A stretch of 27,733 bases of DNA from Aquimarina sp. (GCA_020628975.1 JAHDEF010000007.1:1-27733); one strand, 5' to 3'; positions 7,082 to 14,777 are shown, numbered from the stretch's first letter. The notes: a model not told the origin generated them from the letters alone. Numbers and translations are program-made.

Positions 7082-8107
7082 TTATTTTGAAACTACTGCT
7101 GGGTTTACCCAAGTAAATTTTGCTGTTTCATCAGGTAATACCAAACGCTCGCTAATACGTTGCATACGAGAAGGTAATTTCATTACAAAATCACGTGCCT
7201 TTTCTGCTTGATCGTTTAATCCTGATATATTGGCAATATCCCACTTAACAATTAATCGCTGCATGATATCTATATAATCTTGTGAAGTGTACACGCCTAT
7301 TTTTTGAGCTGAAACAGAAAATTCGTCAAATTTTGCACCAATAGCTTGCCCTGTTTCACGTAAAAAATGTGCTGGCATTACTATTTTACTTTTCATCATA
7401 TAGGCGAAAGCCATCATCATTTCACTGGGATCTAACTTAAAAATTTCATCGACAAAAGTGCTATATGCATTGAAGTGACGCATTTCGTCACCAGCAATAA
7501 TTTTACACATTTTTGCTAATGATTTGTTAGAATATTGACGTGCTAATTTTGCCACCCGGTTATGCGAAATATTTGTAGCTAATTCCTGAAAGCTTGTGTA
7601 CACAAAGTTTTTGTAAGGGTCTTGATCTGTTCCAATATCAAAACCATCGCTAATTAAATGCTGCGTAGTTCTTTCTATTTCGATCATGTTTACGCGACCT
7701 GATAGGTATAAATACTTATTTAAAACATCTCCATGTCTATTTTCTTCACCTGTCCAGTAACGCACCCATTTAGCCCAGCCATTTCCGCCTGCTTCCGAAC
7801 CATACTTACCACCTTTCTCATGTTGATCTACACCAACAACATCCATAAGCCAAGACTCGTAAGTTGGTAATGCTTCTTCCGTTATAGTGTCCCCTACTAA
7901 TACAACCCAAAAATCATAAGGCAGCTCTTTGGCTAATTCTCTTAATTCTTTAACCTCATCAAAGAAAGTTTCTGGATTCTGAGAATCGGGTAAAAAATCA
8001 GTGGGTTGCCATACTTTATCAATAGGCACTAAAAATTGATCAATGAAGCCTTCTACCTTATGCTCCAATTGCTTCATTACTTCTAATCGTATATTATCTA
8101 ATGCCAT
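7082..8107 (-). CDS. Soluble acyl-ACP desaturase (ferritin-like di-iron, plant Fab2 type)
   Basis: A 341-residue protein of the fatty acid desaturase type 2 family. It introduces a double bond into a saturated acyl-ACP using O2 and reduced ferredoxin, in the cytoplasm. The di-iron ligands are in place: E78 region (TEEALPTYE), E122-x-x-H125 in WTGEENRHGDVLNKYLYLSGRV, E175 in YTSFQELATNISH, and E208-x-x-H211 in AGDEMRHFNAY. The segment around 117-140 is strikingly like plant stearoyl-ACP desaturase. Length is typical for bacterial members. The gene lies nine bases downstream of the plsC reading frame, suggesting a joint transcript for making and placing unsaturated acyl chains in phospholipid. 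The bond position (delta-9 by analogy) is inference. Confidence 0.92.
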   Translation of the reverse strand: MALDNIRLEVMKQLEHKVEGFIDQFLVPIDKVWQPTDFLPDSQNPETFFDEVKELRELAKELPYDFWVVLVGDTITEEALPTYESWLMDVVGVDQHEKGGKYGSEAGGNGWAKWVRYWTGEENRHGDVLNKYLYLSGRVNMIEIERTTQHLISDGFDIGTDQDPYKNFVYTSFQELATNISHNRVAKLARQYSNKSLAKMCKIIAGDEMRHFNAYSTFVDEIFKLDPSEMMMAFAYMMKSKIVMPAHFLRETGQAIGAKFDEFSVSAQKIGVYTSQDYIDIMQRLIVKWDIANISGLNDQAEKARDFVMKLPSRMQRISERLVLPDETAKFTWVNPAVVSK

Positions 8108-8116
8108 TTGTTTACG

Positions 8117-8838
8117 TTATAAGATTGCTTGCGTGACTTGACGCTCCGTTTTTTCTAATAATTCTTCAAAAGTACAGCTATTTATTGCAATAGGCTCATG
8201 CACTTCTAAGGTGATCTTATGGAATGCTCCGATAGGAAAATTTCCATATTTTGCTAGCTTCCAGCTATTATTTATGGTTGTTGGAACAACATAACCATTG
8301 GGTATCTGCCTGGTTAAAATCTTTAAACCTGTTTCGGCAAATGGCTTTGGTTTTCCTGTTTTACTTCTTGTACCTTCTGGAAATATAACAGCCATTCCAT
8401 TATGTTCATGTATACGTTTACCGAATGCTATTATCGCTGGTAACGATTGCCTTTTATTTTTACGGTCGATTAGTACCGAACCTCCATTTCTTAAATTATA
8501 AGATATACTTGGTATTCCTTTACCTAACTCTTTTTTGGAAATATATTTCGGATTAAATTTCCTAAGATGCAAACAATGGGATATCAAACATGCTTTGATG
8601 GTTTGAAACCACAATCAGTGGCACGTCTACTGGTAATTCATAATCGCATTTGAAAGCGCTACTTCCACCAACTATATAAAGACACTTTAACAAAAAAAAA
8701 TTTAGCAAAGCCACCATCTTGCACTTTTAATCCAAAAATATTAAAAGTAATTACTTGAACAACATGGAAAACAAGTAAAAAAAGCCCAAAAAAGAAATAA
8801 AAAAACAGGGATAAAAAACCCGATATTAATTTGTGCAT
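8117..8838 (-). pseudogene. plsC: 1-acyl-sn-glycerol-3-phosphate acyltransferase (PlsC), frameshifted
   Basis: An acyltransferase gene of about 240 codons spread over three frames. From the ATG at 8838, frame one gives MHKLISGFLSLFFYFFFG and on to AKFFFVK, a membrane-anchored N-terminus, ending at TAG near 8652. Skipping one base in a run of nine A (plus strand 8692-8700) gives FFLLKCLYIVGGSS and then LPVDVPLIVVSNHQSMFDIP, which contains the catalytic NHxxxxD motif. A second change near 8590-8600 is then needed to enter the frame ending at 8117, which encodes HLRKFNPKYISKKELGKGIP, the FPEGTRS glycerophosphate-binding motif and VVPTTINNSWK. The second site looks like a net loss of 2 or 5 bases. 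The longest open frame (from 8614) lacks the catalytic histidine. Either a real pseudogene or sequence errors; a working PlsC is essential, so another copy is expected elsewhere. Confidence 0.8.
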
Positions 8839-8864
8839 TGTAATGTCGTTGGTTTTTAATTTTG

Positions 8865-8906
8865 CCGTTCTAGGTTACTGGTAATAGCACAAACAACCTA
8901 GAACGG
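8865..8906. repeat. 12-bp perfect inverted repeat, possible terminator of the bacilliredoxin gene
   Basis: CCGTTCTAGGTT (8865-8876) and AACCTAGAACGG (8895-8906) are exact reverse complements with an 18-base loop. Both outer flanks are AT-rich and partly complementary (TTTTAAT-like against TAAATTTAAA), extending the symmetry. It lies 16 bases beyond the stop of the bacilliredoxin gene and could act as a terminator, but no T run follows on the minus strand. A dispersed repeat is equally possible. Confidence 0.6.
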
Positions 8907-8922
8907 TAAATTTAAAATACTA

Positions 8923-9333
8923 CTAACAATATTCGTTGAAAGCGTCCACTAAATTTTCTGCAATGATGTCAGCCGAACGACCTTCGATATGATGTCGCTC
9001 TAACATGTGAACTAATTCTCCGTCTTTAAAAAGCGCTATACATGGTGAAGACGGAGGGAATGGCACTAAGTGCTCTCGTGCCGCATTTACCGCTTCTTTA
9101 TCAACCCCAGCAAAAACAGTTACTGCTTGTGATGGTTTTTTCGCATTGTTAAGGGACATTTTAGCCGCAGGGCGGGCATTTGCAGCCGCACAACCACAAA
9201 CTGAATTTACTACCAAAAGTGTAGTTCCTTCTTTTGATAATGCTTTGTTAACTGCTTCTGATGATTGTAATTCTTCAAACCCAAAATCCGCCAAATCGGC
9301 ACGCATTGGCTTTACTAATTCTTCTGGATACAT
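8923..9333 (-). CDS. BrxA/BrxB (YphP/YqiW) family bacilliredoxin
   Basis: A 136-residue thioredoxin-fold protein of the DUF1094 family. The family CGC motif is present in NSVCGCAAANARPA (C46-G-C48), as is the PFPPSSPCIALF segment. In Bacillus, BrxA and BrxB remove bacillithiol from protein cysteines using the first Cys of CGC. Bacteroidota members are common and some carry bacillithiol genes, but none of those are in this window, so the thiol partner is inferred. A further cysteine ends the protein (EYC). The start MYPEELVKPMRADL matches the family N-terminus. A minus-strand TACCTTTG at 9365-9372 is a good -7 element. Confidence 0.9.
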   Translation of the reverse strand: MYPEELVKPMRADLADFGFEELQSSEAVNKALSKEGTTLLVVNSVCGCAAANARPAAKMSLNNAKKPSQAVTVFAGVDKEAVNAAREHLVPFPPSSPCIALFKDGELVHMLERHHIEGRSADIIAENLVDAFNEYC

Positions 9334-9364
9334 ATATTATTTTATTAAATTCTTGACTGATCTG

Positions 9365-9372
9365 CAAAGGTA
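9365..9372 (-). promoter_or_regulatory. Bacteroidota -7 element for the bacilliredoxin gene
   Basis: The minus strand reads TACCTTTG, a full match to TAnnTTTG, 31 bases upstream of the ATG at 9333. No well-spaced TTG -33 element is obvious. Confidence 0.5.
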
Positions 9373-9417
9373 CAAATACTATTCCATTTGAAAATCTGCC
9401 ATTTTTGTCAGTTAATG

Positions 9418-9425
9418 TATTTTTG
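9418..9425 (+). promoter_or_regulatory. Possible -7 element for the DjlA-like gene
   Basis: TATTTTTG fits TAnnTTTG, 42 bases upstream of the ATG at 9468. Nearby TTTG words (9387-9390, 9404-9407) are too far or too close to be the -33 box. It would diverge from the bacilliredoxin promoter in the same gap. Confidence 0.35.
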
Positions 9426-9467
9426 GAATGAATTTAGAACTAGTAGTAAAGATTTAAAATAAAACAC

Positions 9468-10214
9468 ATGATTAAATGGATAGGGGCTTTTTTAGGCTCT
9501 ATGGCTTATGGATTTCGCGGCGCAATTGCAGGGTATTTCATTGGCTATTTGATTGAACAACTTTTTCCAAATACTAAAAGAAAAACTCAGTGGCAAACAA
9601 CAGGGGATCGACAAGCTCGAAAACCAAATATAACACCTAGGGATTTTGAATTGAATTTACTATCGCTGGCTTCATTAGTTATCAAGGCCGATGGAAGCGT
9701 AAATCAAACTGAATTAGATTACGTACGTCGTTATTTTGTACAATCATATGGTAAAGAAAGAGCTAATGCTACCTTTAAAACTTTTAATGAGGTTATAAAA
9801 AACAGAGAAATAAACCTTGCTCGTATAGCTACCTACGTAGCTCAACACACGCGATACGAATCGAGGCTTCAAATTCTTCATTTTTTATTTGGAATTGCTA
9901 ATGCCGATGGACATATCAGCGACAACGAGGTTTATAAAATTAATGAAATAGGGCGTTTCTTTAGAATAAGCTATCACGATTTTGAAAGTATCAAGGCGAT
10001 GTTCATTAAAAAAGCAGGCAATGCCTATAAAATTTTAGAAATCGAGAAAACAGCTACGGACAGTGAGGTTAAAAAAGCATATCGCACTATGGCAAAAAAA
10101 TACCACCCTGATAAGCTTATTAATTTACCCGATCATTTAAAACAAGGTGCGGAAGAAAAATTCAGAAAAGTACAAGAAGCCTACGAGCAAATCCAAAAAG
10201 AAAGAGGGATGTAA
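9468..10214 (+). CDS. DjlA-like membrane co-chaperone (TerB domain plus J domain)
   Basis: A 248-residue protein in three parts. Residues 1-33 are a glycine-rich membrane segment (GAFLGSMAYGFRGAIAGYFIGYLI) like that of DjlA. Residues 60-175 are a helical TerB-like domain with two acidic ADGSVNQTE / ADGHISDNE motifs that probably bind metal. Residues 184-248 are a J domain with the HPD tripeptide at 213-215 (AKKYHPDKL). Such proteins stimulate DnaK ATPase at the membrane. The domain order matches E. coli DjlA, though the linker is shorter. It stands alone, divergent from the bacilliredoxin gene. The client proteins are unknown. Confidence 0.88.
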   Translation: MIKWIGAFLGSMAYGFRGAIAGYFIGYLIEQLFPNTKRKTQWQTTGDRQARKPNITPRDFELNLLSLASLVIKADGSVNQTELDYVRRYFVQSYGKERANATFKTFNEVIKNREINLARIATYVAQHTRYESRLQILHFLFGIANADGHISDNEVYKINEIGRFFRISYHDFESIKAMFIKKAGNAYKILEIEKTATDSEVKKAYRTMAKKYHPDKLINLPDHLKQGAEEKFRKVQEAYEQIQKERGM

Positions 10215-10224
10215 TTAGTCATTA

Positions 10225-10357
10225 GCTTTTGGCTATTAGCAGTTAGTACAAACACTATCTAATAGTTAATAAAATGCCAAATAAATTAAATTCCTACAAT
10301 GAATCGAATCTCATAAATATTTTAGCATTTTAAAGTCAATCGCTAATAGCCAAAAGC
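10225..10357. repeat. 16-bp perfect inverted repeat with 101-bp spacer
   Basis: GCTTTTGGCTATTAGC (10225-10240) and GCTAATAGCCAAAAGC (10342-10357) are exact reverse complements. The left arm follows the stop of the DjlA-like gene by ten bases and the right arm ends four bases before the ATG of the aldo/keto reductase. The spacer is AT-rich with no reading frame. The layout resembles a short non-coding mobile element (MITE-like), or remnants of the TTGGCTATTAGC-type repeats seen in flavobacterial genomes. Confidence 0.7.
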
Positions 10358-10361
10358 CAAT

Positions 10362-11399
10362 ATGAAATACACGACATTACCCAATACCGATATAAAAGTG
10401 AGTAAAATATGCCTTGGCACAATGACCATGGGTATTATGAGTAACGAAAAAGAAAGCATCCCTATTATGGATACGGCTGTTGAACAAGGCGTAAATTTTT
10501 TCGATACGGCTGAGTTATATCCCGTGCCTTTCAGTCTTGAAAAATATGGTGAAAGCGAGCGTATTATCGGTCGATGGATAAAAGCTAAAAACAATCGCAA
10601 AGACCTGGTTATTGCTACAAAAATCGTTGGTCCGCTTCCGTTTGTTGAAGGTATTAGAGAGCCTATTGATTTCAGCAAAAAATCATTAGATCACGCATTA
10701 CATAAATCACTTAAAAATCTACAAACCGATTACGTTGATTTATACCAATTACACTGGCCCGATCGTAATTGTAATTTCTTTGGTCCATTAGGCTATACAC
10801 ATAAAGAAGATGAGGCTTGGGAGGACACTTTTCAAGAAACCTTACAACAATTAGAGGTATATGTTAAAGAAGGAAAAATTAAAAGCATTGGGGTTTCTAA
10901 TGAATCGCCTTTCGGACTTATGCGTTATGCTGAAGAAGCCCGAAAAGGAAATCTGAAAATAAGTACTACTCAAAACCCATACAGTCTTTTAAATCGTAAA
11001 GATGAAATTGGCCTTACGGAAGTATTACATCGTGAAGATATCGGATACTTAGCCTATTCCCCATTAGGGTTCGGACAACTATCGGGTAAATACTTAAACA
11101 ATCCAAAACCAGAAAATGCCAGAGTAACGCTTTTTCCTAATTACAAACGCTATCACAACGAGCAATCTTTTAAAGCTACTCGAGCTTATAATGAAATTGC
11201 TGAAAAATATGATATATCGTTAACGCAACTAGCATTAGCTTTTGTGAATCAGCAGCCATTTATGACTAGTAATATTATTGGTTGTACTTCTGTAGATCAA
11301 CTAAAAGAAAATATTGGAAGTATTGATGTTGTATTAACCGAAGAAATTTTGAAAGAAATTGAACAGGTGCACATAAAATTCCCAAACCCAGCTCCGTAA
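10362..11399 (+). CDS. Aldo/keto reductase, Tas-like
   Basis: A 345-residue NADP-dependent aldo/keto reductase closely resembling E. coli Tas over its whole length, including ELYPVPF, YQLHWPDRNCNFFGPLGY, IQNPYSLLNR-like TQNPYSLLNR, YSPLGFGQLSGKYL and the terminal PNPAP. The catalytic tetrad is present: D48, Y53, K87 (IATKIVG) and H131 (LHWPDR). It would reduce carbonyl compounds in the cytoplasm; the natural substrate of Tas is not established. The ATG lies four bases after the end of an inverted repeat, which leaves little room for a conventional leader. A bidirectional terminator follows. Confidence 0.9.
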   Translation: MKYTTLPNTDIKVSKICLGTMTMGIMSNEKESIPIMDTAVEQGVNFFDTAELYPVPFSLEKYGESERIIGRWIKAKNNRKDLVIATKIVGPLPFVEGIREPIDFSKKSLDHALHKSLKNLQTDYVDLYQLHWPDRNCNFFGPLGYTHKEDEAWEDTFQETLQQLEVYVKEGKIKSIGVSNESPFGLMRYAEEARKGNLKISTTQNPYSLLNRKDEIGLTEVLHREDIGYLAYSPLGFGQLSGKYLNNPKPENARVTLFPNYKRYHNEQSFKATRAYNEIAEKYDISLTQLALAFVNQQPFMTSNIIGCTSVDQLKENIGSIDVVLTEEILKEIEQVHIKFPNPAP

Positions 11400-11421
11400 C
11401 TTAAATTAGATATATAAAAAC

Positions 11422-11452
11422 AAAAAAGCTTCTCGAATGAGAAGCTTTTTTT
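11422..11452. terminator. Bidirectional terminator between the aldo/keto reductase and tRNA-Leu
   Basis: AAAAAAGCTTCTC (11422-11434), loop GAAT, GAGAAGCTTTTTTT (11439-11452). A perfect 13-bp stem with an A run on one side and a T run on the other serves the convergent plus-strand gene and minus-strand tRNA. Confidence 0.9.
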
Positions 11453-11453
11453 G

Positions 11454-11535
11454 TACGGGCGGAGAGACTCGAACTCTCACACCTCGCGGCACTAGATCCT
11501 AAGTCTAGCGTGTCTACCAATTCCACCACGCCCGC
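11454..11535 (-). tRNA. tRNA-Leu, anticodon UAG
   Basis: An 82-base class II tRNA. On the minus strand the acceptor arm GCGGGCG pairs with CGCCCGT (last pair G-U), with discriminator A at 11454. The D arm reads GTGGAATTGGTAGACAC, the anticodon stem-loop is CTAGA-CTTAGGA-TCTAG (anticodon TAG), the variable arm GCCGCGAGGT is long as in leucine tRNAs, and the T arm reads GAGAGTTCGAGTCTCTC. CCA is not encoded. It reads CUA and probably other CUN codons. Confidence 0.95.
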
Positions 11536-11586
11536 GTTAATTTTGAGTTTGCAAATATAAGTATATTTTTTAATTATGCTATAAAA

Positions 11587-11946
11587 TTATTTCAAGCTTT
11601 TTAAAAGTTCTCTATTCTTTTTGGTCATTTTCGACACTACCAGTTCGTAGGAGTGATTTATGAAATGTTTTAATACACGATCTTCTATATTTCCTTGAAA
11701 ATTTACGGTGTTCCAATGCTTTTTATTCATATGAAAACCAGGCGTGACTTCACTATATTTTTCACGGTATTCAATCGCTTTATCAGGGTCACATTTAAGA
11801 TTTATTTTTAAGGGAATAGCATCAACACTTCCTAAAGCAAAGACTTTATCAAGAACTTTGAACACCAACACTTCTTCATTAAAAGGGAATGATTCAGAAA
11901 CTCCTTTTTTGCTTAAACAATAATTGCGATAGGTTTCGATGTCCAT
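11587..11946 (-). CDS. MmcQ/YjbR family DNA-binding protein
   Basis: A 119-residue protein from the ATG at 11946; a TTG ten codons upstream extends the frame, but MDIETYRNYCLSKKGVSESFPF is the typical family start. Further family features are VLVFKVLDKVFALG, the INLKCDPDKAIEYREKY segment and TPGFHMNKKHWNTV. The fold (CyaY/YjbR-like) has a proposed DNA-binding role but no firm function. It lies 51 bases downstream of the tRNA on the same strand. Confidence 0.88.
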   Translation of the reverse strand: MDIETYRNYCLSKKGVSESFPFNEEVLVFKVLDKVFALGSVDAIPLKINLKCDPDKAIEYREKYSEVTPGFHMNKKHWNTVNFQGNIEDRVLKHFINHSYELVVSKMTKKNRELLKSLK

Positions 11947-12021
11947 TAGATTCAGTATTGAATGTTCAAGATTCAAGGTTTTATTTCTTGTGCCTAGATA
12001 TTATATTCTTAACTATAAGTT

Positions 12022-12654
12022 TTAGTAATGGGTTTCAAATCCGCTTCCAATTTTTTTAGGAGCGACATCATCTAATTCTAAAGCTGTGTAATCTAATTTC
12101 CAGCCAATTGATCCTGCAATACTTTCTACTAATAAAATAGTATTTAAAGCCTCCTTCCTAGCTTCTGTGATCAAACCACTTTGAGGAATTTTATCGACAA
12201 TATATTGTTTAGCTTCTATATTAATTTCATTGAGATCGGTTGAGGTAAAAGGGTTTAACCAACCTTCTTTTTTATCGTAATATTTGAAATCGGTTTCTAT
12301 AGTCAATAATTCTGGCTGCGGAAAGTGATTAAGTTTTATTACTTTATTTTTTTCATCCGATTCAATTCTTACTTTCGATAAATCAAATCCTACATGAGCC
12401 TTAGCATTAATTAATATTAAAGCTTTTTTCTTTCCTAATAAAATATCGAAAAATTTATCACGAACACTTTCGTAATGATAAATTTCTGCAAAATCACCTT
12501 CCACAGAAATCAACTTACACACTTGTTTAATTTTATCTTTGAGAACTGTTGCTTGGGTGTTGATACGTTTCTTTTTTGAAACAAAATTGAATCTTGAAAA
12601 GATAATATAGGTAATAACGGCTCCTCCTATAAGCCCTGCTAAAAGTAATTCCAT
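12022..12654 (-). CDS. DUF4230 domain-containing membrane-anchored protein
   Basis: A 210-residue protein with an N-terminal membrane anchor (residues 2-20, LLLAGLIGGAVITYIIF) followed by basic residues, so the body is probably cytoplasmic. Residues 40-200 match the DUF4230 pattern as I remember it: a strand-rich part (KKKALILINAKAHVGFDLSKV) then a helical end with EARKEALNTIL. The function is unknown. A 75-base gap separates it from the MmcQ gene, so co-transcription is possible. Confidence 0.72.
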   Translation of the reverse strand: MELLLAGLIGGAVITYIIFSRFNFVSKKKRINTQATVLKDKIKQVCKLISVEGDFAEIYHYESVRDKFFDILLGKKKALILINAKAHVGFDLSKVRIESDEKNKVIKLNHFPQPELLTIETDFKYYDKKEGWLNPFTSTDLNEINIEAKQYIVDKIPQSGLITEARKEALNTILLVESIAGSIGWKLDYTALELDDVAPKKIGSGFETHY

Positions 12655-12800
12655 AAAATAAAATTACTAAAAGAAATATTATAATTTAATTATAAGTGAG
12701 ATTATTGAATTTTGAATGTGCACAGAACTAATAGAAATATTTTCAAAATACGTGCTCTAGACAGTTAAGTGCCTTAATATTTATACGAAGCGCTGTTCTT

Positions 12801-13547
12801 TTAATCAAATTTAAAGAGTATAGGCCTACTTGGTGCTGCGTTATTTTCAAAAGCCGCCACTTGAAGATTTAATAAATAACCCCCATCTTCTACTGCATCG
12901 GCAATAAATACGAGTTCAGTAATAGTGGCTTCAATTCTTCTTTTGCGATCTGTTTGCCAAAAGGTGTGATGAGCTTCTAACTTCCCTCCATCTTTTTCTT
13001 TGTCTATGGAAGGAGTATCTACGAGTAGATGTATAACATTATGATCTACTAGAAACTGTATAGCTTCTTTGGTAAAATAAGGCCAATTTGTATTACTGTA
13101 ATCTACCGCTTTTTTATTTTCGGTATTGGGAGTTAATCGAATGATAAGCGCTTCATGAATTACGGTATCAACTAAGGCTTTTTTTAATACCTCTTTTGTG
13201 ATTTTAAAATCTTCTCCTTCTTGTATTGGTGTTATGGTAATCAATGAAGCTCTAAAAAAATACTGATTAAGTACTTTGTTGATCGAAGGTGCATTCGATA
13301 AAATGTGACCAATACTTTCTGTATGCGTTCCATGAGAATGCGGGTTAAATTGAATCTGATTGAAATTTACAGCAGCTCCTTTTTCTGTACTTCCAACCCA
13401 ATCGCCTAATTGTTGAGGCTCAATTTTTGAATGATCTACATACCAAGCATTCACCCCTTCGTTGTTTCTGATAGGAATAGAAATGTCTATGGGTTTGGAC
13501 AAATCTACCGTCAATACATCTTTCCCTATTTCTATCTTAGTTTTCAT
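12801..13547 (-). CDS. Cyclase family protein (kynurenine formamidase-like metal hydrolase)
   Basis: A 248-residue protein of the cyclase/KynB superfamily. The metal-binding HxGTHxD motif appears as H72-G-T-H75-T-E77 (in PHSHGTHTESIGHI), with glutamate in place of the usual aspartate. LLVDTPSID and a second histidine region (LEAHHTFWQ) follow, both expected. Family members hydrolyse N-formylkynurenine, isatin or related cyclic amides; the substrate here is not determined, and no tryptophan catabolism genes are nearby. The ATG at 13547 is chosen over a TTG two codons upstream because that TTG lies at the edge of a REP-like repeat. The repeat abuts the start codon, so the leader is largely repeat sequence. 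Confidence 0.83.
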   Translation of the reverse strand: MKTKIEIGKDVLTVDLSKPIDISIPIRNNEGVNAWYVDHSKIEPQQLGDWVGSTEKGAAVNFNQIQFNPHSHGTHTESIGHILSNAPSINKVLNQYFFRASLITITPIQEGEDFKITKEVLKKALVDTVIHEALIIRLTPNTENKKAVDYSNTNWPYFTKEAIQFLVDHNVIHLLVDTPSIDKEKDGGKLEAHHTFWQTDRKRRIEATITELVFIADAVEDGGYLLNLQVAAFENNAAPSRPILFKFD

Positions 13548-13552
13548 AAGCA

Positions 13553-13627
13553 AGCGAACACTGAGCGAAGTCGAAGTGTGATTATCGTTTGTTATCAGGC
13601 TTCGACTATCGCTCAGCCTTTGTTTTA
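13553..13627 (+). repeat. REP-like imperfect palindrome, copy A
   Basis: Left half CGAACACTGAGCGAAGTCGA and right half TTCGACTATCGCTCAGCCTT are imperfect reverse complements. The same element recurs at 15552-15634 in the opposite orientation with an extra ~10 bases in the loop. The GAGCGAAGTCGAAG core is a common intergenic repeat in Bacteroidota by recall. It lies between the hemW stop and the start of the cyclase gene. Confidence 0.85.
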
Positions 13628-13649
13628 AGTTCTTTATAGTCTCAAAGCC

Positions 13650-14777
13650 TCAATCTACAAAAAACAGCTTACTTGATATACCATCTCCTAAAAATTTTCC
13701 TTCTTGGGTAAGATGATAGATACCATTTTCTTCAATAATTAATCCTTGTACTATCAGTTGTTGACTCTCTTTTTTTAAATGTTTGCGCAAACTTAAACCG
13801 AAATTATTTTCTATACTTTCTAGAGAAACCCCCAATTGTGTTCGAAGTCCCGTCATAATATATTCGTTATAGCGATCTGTTAGCGATAGTATTTCTTTTT
13901 CAGAAGGCAAAACCCCATTTTCTATAGCTTTAAAGTATTTTATATTATTGCTGATATTCCAACTTCGCGAAACCCCATCGAACGAATGCGCCGAAGGCCC
14001 TATACCGATATAAGGTTTTCCTAGCCAATAATTAGTATTATTTCTACTGAAATAATTAGGCTTCCCAAAGTTTGAAAATTCATAATTGATATAGCCTTCA
14101 CTTTCTAATCGTTTTACTAAATGTTGATAATGCTTTGCGGCGTAACTGTCATTTACAGGAGAAATTTTACCTGTAGCTATTAATTTCTCTAAAGCCGTAT
14201 TTTCTTCTACCGTTAAAGCATAACAAGAAATATGTGGTATATCAAGTTCTAATAGGGTATCAATATTTTGGTTCCAGCGATCTAAAGACATATTGGGAAT
14301 TCCATAAATTAAATCTACCGAGATGTTGTCAAAATAACGCTTAGCAAGTCTAATGCTTTCCAAAGCTTCTTTAGCATTATGGGCGCGGTTCATAAGGGTT
14401 AAATCTTCTTCAAAAAAAGATTGCACACCAATACTCAATCTATTTATAGGAGAATTAGATAATACTTTGATTTTTTCAGGAAATAGATCATCGGGATTCG
14501 CCTCTAAAGTAATTTCTGGATTTTCTGCAATTTTATAATGCTCGAAAACTGTATTTAGAATACGAGTTATTTCATCGTTACTACATAAAGAAGGAGTTCC
14601 TCCTCCAAAATAAATATTCTCAATACATAAATTTTCAGCTTCATCTTTTCGCAAGACTAATTCTTTACATAAAGCCTCGATAACTTTTGATTTATTTTTA
14701 AGCGAAGTAGAAAAATGGAAATCACAATAGTGACAGGCTTTCTTACAAAATGGGATATGTATATAAATACTTGCTAT
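13650..14777 (-). CDS. hemW: HemW (radical SAM, coproporphyrinogen III oxidase-like heme chaperone), ATA start
   Basis: The frame encodes a 375-residue HemW, the normal length. The N-terminus reads ASIYIHIPFCKKACHYCDFH with the radical-SAM iron-sulfur cysteines C11, C15, C18, then the SAM-binding IYFGGGTPS (56-63), IEANPDD-like LEANPDD, GVQSF, and the C-terminal HemN domain with SNFGKPNYFSRNNTNYWLG. HemW is thought to bind heme and deliver it to target proteins rather than oxidise coproporphyrinogen. The codon at the expected start (14777-14775) is ATA; upstream in frame there is no ATG, GTG or TTG before a stop. The first ATG is at 14654 (residue 42), which would remove the cluster. So this is a rare start, a mutation or a sequencing error. 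Confidence 0.85.
   Translation of the reverse strand: MASIYIHIPFCKKACHYCDFHFSTSLKNKSKVIEALCKELVLRKDEAENLCIENIYFGGGTPSLCSNDEITRILNTVFEHYKIAENPEITLEANPDDLFPEKIKVLSNSPINRLSIGVQSFFEEDLTLMNRAHNAKEALESIRLAKRYFDNISVDLIYGIPNMSLDRWNQNIDTLLELDIPHISCYALTVEENTALEKLIATGKISPVNDSYAAKHYQHLVKRLESEGYINYEFSNFGKPNYFSRNNTNYWLGKPYIGIGPSAHSFDGVSRSWNISNNIKYFKAIENGVLPSEKEILSLTDRYNEYIMTGLRTQLGVSLESIENNFGLSLRKHLKKESQQLIVQGLIIEENGIYHLTQEGKFLGDGISSKLFFVD

Noticed and set aside
8298..8501. Plus-strand reading frame within plsC
   Set aside because: Antisense to the conserved FPEGTRS and SKKELGKGIP regions of PlsC.
10343..10678. Minus-strand frame opposite the start of the aldo/keto reductase
   Set aside because: Antisense to the conserved Tas-like N-terminus; no start signal or family likeness.
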